Shown: piece by piece, positions 55,201 to 64,000 of the stretch
Layout of the letters: every line of letters starts with the position of its first letter
How positions within the stretch are numbered: position 1 is the first letter of the stretch
NCBI GenBank assembly: GCA_006937955.1
Contig: SSNP01000093.1
Coordinates: 1,703,768 to 1,767,767 of the forward strand
Source: Pachypanchax playfairii
Lineage: Eukaryota > Chordata > Actinopteri > Cyprinodontiformes > Aplocheilidae
Direction: 5' to 3'
DNA length: 64,000 bases
Position numbers and translations under genes: made by a program
Notes under the pieces: generated by a model
Seen by the model: the letters and a program-made list of their open reading frames with translations, nothing else
Told to the model about the DNA's origin: nothing
Databases searched by the model: none

Positions 55201-57934
55201 TGCTACACACACTGTAATAATACAAACACCGTAATGCTACACACACTGTAATAATACAAACACCGTAATGCTACACACACATTAATAATACAAACACCGT
55301 AATGCTACACACACTGTAATAATACAAACACTGTAATGCTACACACACTGTAATACTACAAACACCGTAATGCTACACACACTGTAATAATACAAACACC
55401 GTAATGCTACACACACTGTAATAATACAAACACCGTAATGCTACACACACATTAATACTACAAACACCGTAATGCTACACACACTGTAATAATACAAACA
55501 CCGTAATGCTACACACACTGTAATAATACAAACACCGTAATGCTACACACACTGTAATAATACAAACACCGTAATGCTACACACACTGTAATAATACAAA
55601 CACCGTAATAATACAAACACCGTAATGCTACACACACTGTAATAATACAAACACCGTAATGCTACACACACCGTAATAATACAAACACCGTAATGCTACA
55701 CACACATTAATAATACAAACACCGTAATGCTACACACACTGTAATACTACAAACACCGTAATGCTACACACACTGTAATAATACAAACACCGTAATGCTA
55801 CACACACTGTAATAATACAAACACCGTAATGCTACACACACATTAATAATACAAACACCGTAATGCTACACACACTGTAATAATACAAACACCGTAATGC
55901 TACACACACTGTAATACTACAAACACCGTAATGCTACACACACTGTAATAATACAAACACCGTAATAATACAAACACCGTAATGCTACACACACCGTAAT
56001 AATACAAACACCGTAATGCTACACACACTGTAATACTACAAACACCGTAATGCTACACACACAGTAATAATACAAACACCGTAATGCTACACACACTGTA
56101 ATACTACAAACACCGTAATGCTACACACACTGTAATACTACAAACACCGTAATGCTACACACACAATAATAATACAAACACCGTAATGCTACACACACTG
56201 TAATACTACAAACACCGTAATGCTACACACACTGTAATAATACAAACACCGTAATGCTACACACACAATAATAATACAAACACCATAATGCTACACACAC
56301 TGTAATACTACAAACACCGTAATGCTACACACACAGTAATACTACAAACACCGTAATACTACACACACATTAATACTACAAACACCGTAATGCTACACAC
56401 ACTGTAATACTACAAACACCGTAATGCTACACACACTGTAATACTACAAACACCGTAATGCTACACACACTGTAATACTACAAACACCGTAATGCTACAC
56501 ACACATTAATACTACACACATGTATTCAGTTCTCAGGTTTGTGTTCAGGGTGTATTTTCCATTTAGTAAAAAATCAAACATAATTGTTGATACAATGTAT
56601 CAAGCAACAGGTAGAAGATGATAATTAGAGAAGAGAATTTTCAGTTAAAAGCTAACTATATGTTTACCGTTAGCTGGCTGTAGCAGCTGCTGTTGGTTGG
56701 ACAGATGTGACTGAGAGCAGATTCTTTCAAAGCTGGTTAAAATAATGGTCATAAATATCAGTCTAATGAATTGGTTTTACCGTAGGGGTTAGCTTAGAGG
56801 CTACGCACACAGCTGTAAGTTACCGGTTTCACACTAAAACACGTTTTTCTATCAAAATATACCCAGCTAGTGAACACACAGCACTGTGTTAACTGATGTC
56901 AGGCTGTAGAGGACTCAGAGTCTTCAGCTGCAGATTCAACTCCTTTCTTAATGAAAACTTTGTGGAAATTAATCAGTGCAGATAGAACCACAGTGGAGGA
57001 ACATGGACAGGGTTCTGTATGTTTAATGTTGTCATCTGTTAAACAGCTGATCCAAATCCACATGTTCTATCTGTAAAGGAGACTAAAGCAGCTCAGATGT
57101 GTGTTAGAAGATCCAGAATGTTCTGATCAATCACCCTCTGACTGATGATCATGTAGAAGGCTCTGACCAGATCTCAAAGCTTGACGGGTTCTTTTAACCC
57201 CTCTAAAGTCTTGTGTCATTATGGAGACATCCTTGAAACACTAATATTTTAAGTTTGTTCTTGTTTTGAAGTTCTCCATGTTTGATCATGTGCTGCTTGC
57301 TTTCAGCTGGTCCTCTGCTGATGGAAACGGAGATCCACTGGAAGCAGCTAAGGACAGCATCTTCGTCAAGATCCTCCTGAAACTCATACAAGAAGGTCTG
57401 ACACTCATTCATTATAGATATGTGAAGGAAAAGTCATTTATTAAATGGTTAAATTATCATTGTTTTATTGCTGAGTATTAATGGTGTTCAGGTTGCAGTT
57501 AAGTTTGGGTCGATACAAACAGAAGATGATAGACTGATAAATCCAGGGATAGTGAAGTTAGACCCTTTTGATTGGTGGAAGATTTTAGGAGGTACTTTGA
57601 TCCAGTAATGTACATGTAACCATGTTTCTAGAATCATCTGGATTTTAGCTTGTGTGTCACTGTCATTGAGATTTAGTATTTTATAAATAAACGCTTATTT
57701 GTTTTTAGTTTTTGGGGAAACAACATGTTCTGTGTCATTTTGAGCCGAGCCAGTCTGCTGAGTCATTCAAATCAAACCTCTTCCACTTGTTTTTCAGGTG
57801 TTCCTCTGCAGACATACCTGCCTGATGTCAAAGAGCTACTGGAACTGGATGAGCTTAGCACTTTAAAATCAAAGCCTTGTTTTGAATTTGTCCTTCGAGC
57901 TAATTATGAACATTACCTTCAAGCTCAGATGTGA
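19249..57934 (+). CDS. nup133: Nucleoporin Nup133, Y-complex (Nup107-160) subunit
   Basis: There are 25 coding exons: 19249-19367, 20157-20272, 20355-20458, 20636-20869, 21098-21268, 22392-22547, 23123-23193, 24728-24875, 26389-26539, 27516-27670, 28061-28149, 28232-28395, 29973-30067, 30853-31077, 31152-31274, 31349-31442, 31548-31811, 31901-32034, 32687-32845, 34450-34585, 35379-35497, 35671-35751, 35833-35897, 57307-57395 and 57798-57934. They join in frame to 1132 residues (human 1156), all GT-AG. Residues about 60-470 are the N-terminal beta-propeller. Within it GQGMLSGIGRRVSSLFGILS (about 222-241) matches the membrane-curvature-sensing ALPS helix known in Nup133. The rest is the alpha-helical stack ([66 protein letters not shown]). 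The C-terminal part binds Nup107 in the nuclear-pore scaffold. The coding sequence looks intact. Intron 23 (35898-57306) is 21.4 kb because of satellite DNA. The exon 19 donor at 32845 was chosen to keep frame. Confidence 0.96.
19368..20156. other. nup133 intron 1, no repeat recognised
   Basis: A 789-bp intron of ordinary composition. The donor is GAG followed by GTGAG and the acceptor is CCATCAG. I see no nested gene or named repeat. Confidence 0.6.
21432..21727. mobile_element. Common fish dispersed repeat in nup133 intron 5
   Basis: This begins GTAAATGGTAAATGTCCTGT and contains GTATAGCGCTTTTCTAGTC, CACTCAAAGCGCTTT, GTGTCTTGCCCAAGGACACT and CCACTGAGCCACAGCCGCC. It is a repeat found in very many percomorph genomes. 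I do not assign a superfamily with certainty. It ends directly against the hairpin-prone repeat at 21733. Confidence 0.7.
21733..21837 (+). repeat. 105-bp copy of a hairpin-prone repeat upstream of exon 6
   Basis: This consists of short self-complementary words (GTGCAC, ATGCAT, GCACCATCATGC) followed by TTCTTGTTGTATATACAGCT. It is base-for-base identical to 22768-22872 and the exact reverse complement of 22585-22689, so nup133 exon 6 lies between oppositely oriented copies. Confidence 0.93.
21838..22391. other. Remainder of nup133 intron 5
   Basis: Ordinary intron sequence ending in a T-rich tract and the acceptor TTTTTTTCAG. Nothing further was recognised. Confidence 0.55.
22578..22879. repeat. 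Perfect 123-bp inverted repeat with 56-bp spacer in nup133 intron 6
   Basis: The left arm 22578-22700 and right arm 22757-22879 are exact reverse complements over 123 bases when compared by eye. The spacer 22701-22756 holds a second module (22708-22744) whose 37-bp inverted copy lies just outside at 22899-22935. The left arm starts 30 bp after the end of exon 6. Such a structure can form a cruciform in DNA and a long hairpin in RNA. Confidence 0.94.
22899..22935. repeat. 37-bp inverted copy of the palindrome spacer module
   Basis: This is the reverse complement of 22708-22744, including CTCAATGAGACATTATGAGG. It shows that the spacer unit is itself duplicated in inverted orientation outside the main palindrome. 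Confidence 0.9.
23385..23660. mobile_element. Fish dispersed repeat in nup133 intron 7
   Basis: This starts near ATTAAAGCTGCAAGCGGTGA, a phrase common to a dispersed fish repeat, followed by GC-rich then AT-rich sequence (CAAAAATATCTGCCAATTTT). The boundaries and superfamily are uncertain. Confidence 0.45.
23960..24520 (+). mobile_element. Rex1-like LINE fragment with internal deletion, nup133 intron 7
   Basis: The translation over several frames shows HIMKVLDRLIYGYL near 24000, then KTFEHLVLTHLKHITDPHLD and PLQFTYRANRS from 24227. It then jumps directly to VTIISQDFQWEMNINSHQRM and YFLQQLRKFSV. The palm domain between these two blocks is missing, so this is a deleted and frameshifted copy. 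Confidence 0.7.
25090..25830. repeat. Dispersed repeat of unnamed family, nup133 intron 8
   Basis: Its first 170 bp (CAATAATCTGGAACTGCT, AAAAGGGAGGGACATC, TATAATATTTTAA, TTGTCTTTAG) recur in diverged form at about 28755-28920. Its last 200 bp (GCTGTTTGTTGTTTTCATAA, GAAGTTGGAACTTTT, CTCATAGAGAACAGA, TTTTTGACAG) recur at about 60515-60720. Three partial copies within one window suggest an abundant transposon-like family. I cannot name it. Confidence 0.65.
25831..26388. other. Remainder of nup133 intron 8
   Basis: Ordinary intron sequence. It may include more of the repeat unit at 25090-25830, but no copy elsewhere in the window confirms that. Confidence 0.45.
26540..27515. other. nup133 intron 9, AT-rich, nothing recognised
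   Basis: AT-rich intron with a GTGTGTGTGT run immediately before the acceptor TTTAG at 27515. No nested gene or named repeat was seen. Confidence 0.55.
27671..28060. other. nup133 intron 10, nothing recognised
   Basis: A 390-bp intron with a GTGATG donor and CTCCAG acceptor. No repeat was seen. Confidence 0.55.
28755..28920. repeat. Partial diverged copy of the 25090 dispersed repeat, nup133 intron 12
   Basis: This matches 25091-25240 with substitutions and small indels (ACAATAATCTGGAACTGCT, AAAAGGGAGGGACATC, TATAATATTTTAA, ATTTGTCTTTAG). Confidence 0.65.
28939..28973. repeat. Interstitial telomere-type repeat, about 5.5 copies of CCCTAA
   Basis: Uninterrupted AACCCT hexamers run for about 35 bp inside nup133 intron 12 and are followed by an AATC tetramer run. 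The flanks are intron sequence, so this is an internal telomere-like tract and not a chromosome end. Confidence 0.9.
29240..29572. mobile_element. Common fish dispersed repeat in nup133 intron 12
   Basis: This contains CATCCATTTTCTAAACC, GGGACACCCTGGACATGTC, CAAACAACCATTCACACC, TTTTTGGACTGTGGGAGAAA, GGGGAGAACATGTTAACTCC and ends CACCACCGTGCAGCCC. It is a very abundant percomorph repeat. The part AATCAAACCCAGGACC resembles a tRNA-type B box. Family assignment is tentative. Confidence 0.7.
29573..29972. other. Remainder of nup133 intron 12
   Basis: Ordinary intron DNA ending CACTGCAG. Nothing recognised. Confidence 0.5.
30068..30852. other. nup133 intron 13, nothing recognised
   Basis: A 785-bp intron with short open frames only. 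No repeat family was identified. Confidence 0.55.
32245..32430. mobile_element. hAT-like MITE in nup133 intron 18
   Basis: The two ends are imperfect inverted repeats: CCAGGGCCGCCATCCTGCAT near the left end and the complement of ATGCTGGATGGTGGCCCTTG near the right end. The interior carries AATCAGGTGTGATGGAGCAG, seen in common fish non-autonomous hAT elements. No coding capacity. A clear 8-bp target duplication was not confirmed. Confidence 0.6.
32860..33350 (+). mobile_element. Penelope-like element fragment with GIY-YIG endonuclease, nup133 intron 19
   Basis: After an in-frame break near 32990 the translation reads VDAVQCSEECSALYDGETKQ, QLHKRMAQHRRANTGQDSAV, HLHLKDKGHCFEDNNVHILD and REDRWFERGVKEAIYVKHVK. 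This is the GIY-YIG domain of fish Penelope-like retroelements; the usual LYIGET is LYDGET here. The tail continues into PSLNRGG. The reverse-transcriptase part is absent and the copy is dead. A downstream piece (34085-34215, CTGATGAATCCTTTTGGATG and AAAGGTGAAACACAACAGTC) looks like the 3' end of the same element beyond a nested fold-back insertion. Confidence 0.8.
33390..34060. mobile_element. Long-TIR fold-back MITE nested in the Penelope-like element
   Basis: The left arm (about 33410-33505) and right arm (about 33900-34015, reversed) match imperfectly over roughly 100 bp. Shared words are GGGAGCCACAGTC (GAGAGCCACAGTC on the left), GGCCCATGGGTCCCCTGAAC and AATAATGAATGGAAGTCAAT. The interior (33520-33880) has no coding capacity. 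Both outer flanks resemble Penelope-like sequence, suggesting insertion into it. Confidence 0.75.
34085..34215 (+). mobile_element. Probable 3' end of the Penelope-like element
   Basis: The words GAACTGATGAATCCTTTTGG and GATGAAAGGTGAAAC match the region seen near the end of fish Penelope-like elements. This piece is separated from the GIY-YIG part by the fold-back element. Confidence 0.5.
34810..34905. mobile_element. Truncated copy of the 29240-type fish repeat, nup133 intron 20
   Basis: This carries AAGGTCACGGGGAGCTGGTT, TAGCGGTCATTGGGGGAGAG and GGTCGCCAGTCTGTCACATG, which match the first third of the repeat at 29240. The rest is missing. Confidence 0.6.
34970..35150. repeat. Dispersed repeat with GT run, nup133 intron 20
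   Basis: After a short GT run, the phrase GTTTGTATTTCTGACCTCCT and CCTGACTTTTACTATCTTTC is shared almost word for word with 62290-62375 upstream of the actin exons. Part of a common fish repeat that is not named here. Confidence 0.65.
36206..48570. repeat. 15/17-bp satellite, subfamily 1, about 760 monomers, nup133 intron 23
   Basis: This is 12.4 kb of tandem monomers built on TAATACTAC. The 17-bp forms are TAATACTACATACACCA, TAATACTACATACAGCA and TAATACTACGTACACCA. The 15-bp forms are TAATACTACACACCT and TAGTACTACACACCT. A distinctive variant, ACCATACTACCTACGTTAAT, appears about 29 times at irregular spacing from 44 bp to over 1 kb, so there is no single regular higher-order unit. The plus strand is very poor in G. 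It begins 308 bp after exon 23. Stop codons occur in every monomer, so there is no coding potential. Confidence 0.97.
48571..56521. repeat. 17-bp satellite, subfamily 2 (34-bp dimers), nup133 intron 23
   Basis: This is 8 kb of alternating 17-bp monomers, TAATGCTACACACACTG and TAATAATACAAACACCG or TAATACTACAAACACCG, mostly as 34-bp dimers. It is contiguous with subfamily 1 and clearly derived from the same 17-bp ancestor (TAATACTAC core plus an ACACC-type end). A junction word, TATATACACCTAAATAAT, marks the border at 48572 and recurs inside at 48827, 52027 and 52962. Confidence 0.97.
56522..57306. other. 3' end of nup133 intron 23, nothing recognised
   Basis: This 785-bp stretch between the satellite and exon 24 is of ordinary composition, ending in the acceptor CTTTCAG. 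No named repeat. Confidence 0.55.
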
Positions 57935-58006
57935 CGACCGAGTCCTCCTGGTGAAGCACAGGCTTCTACTAATGTTTAACATCTGTTTTCATTGTGATTT
58001 TTTCTA

Positions 58007-58012
58007 AATAAA
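58007..58012 (+). terminator. nup133 polyadenylation signal AATAAA
   Basis: A canonical AATAAA lies 73 bp after the nup133 stop codon, followed by T-rich and TG-containing sequence. This gives a short 3' untranslated region. Confidence 0.75.
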
Positions 58013-58089
58013 TCTCTTTGAATTTCTGCATTTGGAATTTTATTTAAGTAAATCTAGAGAGTTTATTTGATTTTTTTTTTCTCAAAACA

Positions 58090-58400
58090 AGCCACAGACA
58101 TGGACAAAATTGGCATCCTCCTTCCGATTACTGAAGAACAGACTAATGAAACTGGGCTGGACATGAATGATGGTATCTCTAGGAAAAAAAATCTGACTTT
58201 AAACTAAGTTGTGTCCTGGAATTAGATTCACAGTGTCTTTAATTTCATAATAAGTCTGTAAGCCTGTGAAAAGGATGACAAGTTGTCACTGCTGTTTGGT
58301 ATCATGATGTGCACCACACTGAACATGGACCACAGAAAGCTAAAGAGATTATTGAGAGATAAGAAATCGTCCTTCTGACTGATCGAACATGGAGGGAGTT
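58090..58400. other. Probable dispersed repeat, family not identified
   Basis: The phrases CACAGACATGGACAAAATTG and CCTGTGAAAAGGATGACAAG recall a common fish dispersed repeat. No inverted ends or coding capacity were made out. Confidence 0.35.
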
Positions 58401-58579
58401 CGGTTTAGTGGGTACATCTGGTACAGGGTGTCTAATTTGTGTGGGTTGTAATGAAATCTGAGGATCACCTACAATACCCTCTCATCTGGGAGACATCCAA
58501 GGCCTCAGAGATCCAGAATGAGAGGAGGGCTCCTGGTGAGAATCAGTTACAGTCAGTTGTCAAACACCAAAAATATCAG

Positions 58580-58930
58580 TTTAGAAATGTAGTCTGGTTT
58601 TAAGACCCATCACAGCACTGAGACCGTTTTTTATGACCTCCTTTTAAACATTGACTCTGGTAACTCTGTGGTTTTAGTGCTTTTATGTCTTTCTGCTGCT
58701 GTGAACATTTTGTTGTTTCAATGAGCAGTTTTTTGGGATCTGTAAAGGGTATAGTAGGCTACAGATTTATCCTGGTTTTAGTTCTACCTGACTAACAGGA
58801 GCTTCTCTGTTCATTTAGGAAGTTGCTGTCAGATGCAGCTCCTCAAGTTGTAGGGTCCCTCAGGGGTCCATTTTGGGTCCACTCCTTTTTAATCTGTGCA
58901 TGCTTTGGATGATGTTATTCCCTGTAAAGG
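58580..58930 (+). mobile_element. L2/CR1-like LINE reverse-transcriptase fragment
   Basis: The broken translation shows SGFKTHHSTETVFYDLL, NIDSGNSVVLVLLCLSAA and then a segment resembling the VPQGSILGPLLF motif (GPSGVHFGSTPF near 58855-58890). This order is standard for L2-type LINE reverse transcriptases. There are many stops and frameshifts. Confidence 0.65.
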
Positions 58931-59479
58931 TGAGATTTTGACCTTTTTATACTCAGTCGTGTTACTGAGATGCTGCTTATTAATCTAATTAGTTGTCAAA
59001 CACTTGTGGAGACTTGTTTTTGAATTGTGCCGGTTAGTTTTTAACCCTCTTGTTTTCTCTACCAACAACTGAAAACTGACCGGATCACAGGATTATTAAT
59101 GGAGCACAGATAACCAGTAGCACTATAGTTGGTAGGAATCTTTTTAATAACGCCAGGATTAATGTTGCTGTAGGAAGTAAACAAATGGTTTTTAATAAAA
59201 CAAACTTACAGTTTTTTTTCACTTTGCAACAATTTTCACAACTTTGATGTCATTTTTCACTTGTAACAGTATCCAGTGTTCAAACATTACATTGTGCATT
59301 CACATCTTTGAAGAAATCTTGCACTTGCACAAATATTGGTTCCAAAAAACAAATTTACTGTGAAATACCGTTGAAACAAAACTCTAGATCACCTACACAC
59401 AAGCATCCCATAGTTTCATTAAATTATTGTTCATACAATCATTAAATATTGTACAACAAAATAGTTGATAGAGATTTCA
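58931..59479. other. AT-rich intergenic, nothing recognised
   Basis: No open frame of note and no named repeat. Confidence 0.5.
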
Positions 59480-59580
59480 TTTTTCAAAAATTCAAAGTGT
59501 TTATTGTCATATGAACGGTGACAGTAGAAAAATGTTTCCCTACAATGACATTCTTACTTTTCTGCACGTCCTAGATGCCA
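59480..59580 (-). mobile_element. LINE 3'-end-like dispersed repeat
   Basis: The phrases TTCAAAGTGTTTATTGTCAT and CCCTACAATGACATTCTTAC resemble the 3' untranslated end of a common fish non-LTR element, in reverse orientation. Tentative. Confidence 0.45.
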
Positions 59581-60514
59581 AAACAAAAACATAGAAACAA
59601 GAAATGAAACAGAAATACAAGCTTACAACTCTACCTTGAATAAAATCACTTTCACTACATGTACAGTAAACACATCTCTGGAAATGTACTGCAGTAGTAA
59701 AGAGAATACACAGTGGAATCAATAAACAAGTTTTGTAATATATTGATACAAAACATCACAGTGTAATGACGACATAGGTTTATATGAATCAAATAAAAAA
59801 TAATTACAGTAATAATAAATAGAAAAGACGAGACTGTAAAACTGAATGATTTCTCAGTTTGCTCTCACTGTAAGAAACAAAAGACCAACATGTCCTCGTC
59901 CTCGTCCCACCACTGTTTGACCTCCACTGTAACCTGGATCACCTGCTGGCTTCATGTCACCATGCTCTAAAGATTAGATTCATATCAACTCTTCATATAC
60001 TTATTCACCCAATCATCAGTAACAAGTGGATAGAATTAGACAGTAAATTACAGTAACATGGTTTGATTGTCTGTATCCATACAGCATTGAGCATTTAGCA
60101 ACTGTTACTTATTAATTTGAGCAGTTGTATCAATTGATAATTAGATAATTGAAAGCAAATGAATAAACACTCATTTGAAATGTAACGTGTGAATTGCATT
60201 TTGAAACAGTAGAACTTTGATGTTAAGGTGATTGTTGTTGAATGAACAAATGATCTAAGTTTTATGTGTGTTGTATCCAAGCAACTGAGGAAAGAGAGTT
60301 TTGAAAAAATGTGCATATTGATCGTTGGTTGTGAGTTTTGTATTTAGAGTTGTGAATCATGACATCAAGGTTGTGAAAATTGTGACATCAGCTGATTTTG
60401 TTTTGTTGTTTGTTGGTTGGTTAAGTGTGGTATAAATGTATCCATTAATAATCCTGTGACCCCATCAAAATGTTCAATCCACGTTCTCTAAAGAACAGAT
60501 TCATATTCACATCC
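59581..60514. other. AT-rich intergenic, nothing recognised
   Basis: Strongly AT-rich, with short open frames only. No repeat named. Confidence 0.5.
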
Positions 60515-60720
60515 TCGCGCTGTTTGTTGTTTTCATAAAGAAGAAACTGTAACGGTTCATTTAGACTTTGTATTTCTGAATTTATGAAGTTGGAACTTTT
60601 TAATCTTTATTCTCATAGAGAACAGAAACTCTACATGTTTGTATATAATTTGGCAGAAACAAGAGTTTATACATTTGTGATGCGAATACACTCTTTTTGA
60701 CAGTAACCATGTGTTCCTAC
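60515..60720. repeat. Partial copy of the 25090 dispersed repeat
   Basis: It matches 25640-25815 (GCTGTTTGTTGTTTTCATAA, GAAGTTGGAACTTTT, CTCATAGAGAACAGA, CTCTTTTTGACAG) with scattered substitutions. Confidence 0.65.
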
Positions 60721-60837
60721 CTGCCCCAAAACATTTTCAGATACCTGTCCTGGTTCAGGACTGCATCATTTTATTGTTAATGTCAACATTTTTTCCTCAG
60801 GAACCTCTTCAATGTTTTTAACACATTTAATTTATAG

Positions 60838-61255
60838 GACTCGACCGATATATCAGCCAGCCGATATTATCGGCTGATATGGGGGTCCAGGGTGATATCG
60901 GCTATTGGTAAAAAATTGCCGATATTTTTTATTGATTTATTTTTGTCATATATGTGTTTCTGCATCTCCATTAATGAGAATGCCCAGTTACAAATGTAAA
61001 TAAACATTTATAAAATAGATAAACTTGTCTATTATTAAAATTTTTTGGAATCAGTGAATAATTCAGATAGTTCATGGTGTCTAACAGGTAGACATGAGCT
61101 TAAGAATGAGCTTAGAATGCAGTGTTTTAGCTTTCAGTTATATTTTTGACATTTTTTCTGGTGGATGGATTTATCGGCCATTATATCGGCTATCGGCCTG
61201 CTCTAAAGTCTTTATATCGGTATTGGTATCAAAAAAGTCCATATCGGTCGGGGCG
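60838..61255. mobile_element. Fold-back MITE with ACCGATAT-type ends
   Basis: The left end reads GACTCGACCGATATATCAGC and the right end is its inverted relative (AAAAGTCCATATCGGTCGGG). Both ends are rich in ATCGGC/GCCGAT words, so the whole 418 bp can fold back. The interior is AT-rich and non-coding. This CGATAT-rich repeat is familiar from many fish genomes. Confidence 0.7.
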
Positions 61256-62065
61256 GGGTGGGTTCGTCCCTGACAGCTGGACACAGTCAGAGGTAAGCGG
61301 CTCTCTAGGCCGGGGGGGGGGGACTACGTGCAGATAATCCAGTTAACTAATGATAAGAAATCCCTGTTAAAAAAGGTGCTTAATTTTTTAACAAACATGT
61401 GATGCTGTTACATTTGCGATGAATCAAAAAATAAATATACATATTATTAATTCATTTGATTGACATGTTTACATTTAAAATAATAAAATATTTAAAATGA
61501 TGAAAATGGGAAATTCATTTCAGAATTCATACATGTGCATTAAGATGAAGTGAAAAAATAAAATGCATCACATACATAAAAAACAGTCCAAATAAAGTTT
61601 GTTTTTAAATAAAATAAATTCATGTGGGTCATTAAATTTCAGATTCAGACAAGAATTTATATTTAAAAGCATCACTGAAATGAATTCAACAGTGTCTGTG
61701 TGTTCTGCGACTCAGTGAGTGTGAAGGGTTCTGATAAACTGCATCAAGCAGACACAGTCCAGTCTGAGATGGTCAGTTTAACATGACTGAGGCAAAACAA
61801 ATGGGTTTGTTTGTTTTTTAACTACAGTAATGGAATATAAAAGTGATCTAACACAGTTGATGTTCTGAGTTTTAGGACTGTATAAGTGGCTCTGATCTTG
61901 ACTGAAAAGACATTAAACTGTGTTTATTTACATTTTAACTTTTAATAAAAATCTAATTTTAGAAAATCTTTTAACATGATCAGCTGACTGACAGAAAAAA
62001 GCATCTTGATATGAGTGAACGAGTTTCAGAAGGTCATAGAGACATGAGTAAGACGTTACTCATGT
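61256..62065. other. AT-rich intergenic upstream of the actin gene
   Basis: A 12-base G run occurs near 61310. The rest is AT-rich. I found no clear CArG box (CC, six A/T, GG), TATA box or non-coding exon 1 of the kind expected for a muscle actin promoter, although I could not search exhaustively. Confidence 0.45.
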
Positions 62066-62215
62066 CGGACTGGCAGCTGGGGCTCCAGTGGTAGAGTGGG
62101 TTGTCTGGTAACCGAAGGGTCACCGGTTTGAATCCCCGCTTGGCCATTGTGTCCTTGGGCAAGACACTTCTACTGTCCTGCCTGTTTGGTGGTGGTTGGA
62201 GGGTCAATCTAGTTA
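62066..62215. mobile_element. tRNA-like or SINE-like dispersed repeat
   Basis: This carries GGCTCCAGTGGTAGAGTGGG and GGGTCACCGGTTTGAATCCC, resembling RNA polymerase III A- and B-box elements, followed by GTGTCCTTGGGCAAGACACT. It is a common fish repeat. It does not fold convincingly as a functional tRNA. Confidence 0.55.
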
Positions 62216-62267
62216 CTAAAATCAATGGAAGTCAATGGACGGACCCCATAAGGATACCAAAACAAAC

Positions 62268-62380
62268 TTGTGTGTGTGTGTGTGTGTGTGTTTGTATTTC
62301 TGAGCTCCTGAGGACCAGTTTCCTGACTTTTACTATCTTTCTGGGGTCCGAGGGTTTTTGTGGGGACTGAAGCCTGCATG
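62268..62380. repeat. GT microsatellite plus copy of the 34970 repeat
   Basis: About eleven GT dinucleotides are followed by GTTTGTATTTCTGAGCTCCT, CCTGACTTTTACTATCTTTC and GGGGTCCGAGGG, almost the same as 34990-35060. Confidence 0.8.
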
Positions 62381-62454
62381 CGTGCGTGCGAGAGACAAAC
62401 TGCAGTGTGAAGCATGTCGAGGCTCCTGAACCTTCTCTTCCTCAATCCACAGTC

Positions 62455-63985
<1,531 letters not shown>

Positions 63986-64000
63986 GTCTGTAGCATGATG

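Noticed and set aside
36206..56521. CRISPR-like appearance of short repeats at regular spacing
   Set aside because: There are no unique spacers. The monomers are contiguous and the setting is a vertebrate intron.
62120..62150. A tRNA gene suggested by GGTTTGAATCCC
   Set aside because: The A box and acceptor-stem pairing are not convincing and the flanks match a common dispersed repeat, so it is called SINE-like.

Overview
This is nuclear DNA from a vertebrate, almost certainly a ray-finned fish and probably a percomorph teleost. The evidence is multi-exon genes with GT-AG introns, vertebrate gene content, and fish-type dispersed repeats (Rex1/L2-like and L1-clade LINEs, a Penelope-like element, fold-back MITEs, and the common fish repeat carrying the TCTAGTC and GTGTCTTGCCCAAGGACA motifs). 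No bacterial or viral gene organisation was seen.

Layout. Positions 1-3031 are a 13-bp minisatellite with a 23-base assembly gap. Positions 3032-8020 are a retrotransposon graveyard: an L1-clade fragment split by an internally deleted Rex1-like element on the other strand, then another LINE tail. Positions 8494-16209 (minus) hold taf5l, a WD40 subunit of SAGA-type complexes, in four coding exons. Its third intron is inflated by a 5.1-kb 26/28-bp minisatellite. Positions 16444-19248 hold the taf5l 5' end, a LINE interrupted by a TTAA-flanked MITE, and the nup133 promoter with a perfect CRE. Positions 19249-57934 (plus) hold nup133, the Y-complex nucleoporin, with 25 coding exons that join in frame to 1132 residues. 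Its intron 23 is 21.4 kb long because it contains about 20.3 kb of a 17-bp-based satellite in two subfamilies. Positions 57935-62454 are repeat-rich intergenic DNA. Positions 62455-63985 (plus) hold four exons of a skeletal-type alpha-actin gene that carries a 7-base frameshifting deletion, a 3-codon deletion and many changes at near-invariant residues. It looks like a decaying acta1-type gene that runs off the window.

The gene set (TAF5L, NUP133, ACTA1) matches a neighbourhood known from human chromosome 1q42, so the locus is an old syntenic block. ABCB10, which lies between NUP133 and TAF5L in human, is not seen here. The genes are not known to share a pathway.

The most unusual feature is the tandem-repeat load: about 28.5 kb of 64 kb (about 45%) is three unrelated-looking minisatellite/satellite blocks, two of them inside introns of housekeeping genes. 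The second is a set of identical 105-bp copies of a hairpin-prone repeat that flank nup133 exon 6 in opposite orientations, including a perfect 123-bp inverted repeat starting 30 bp after the exon 6 splice donor. No new enzymatic or defence system was found. All homology calls come from recognising sequence by eye, with no database search.
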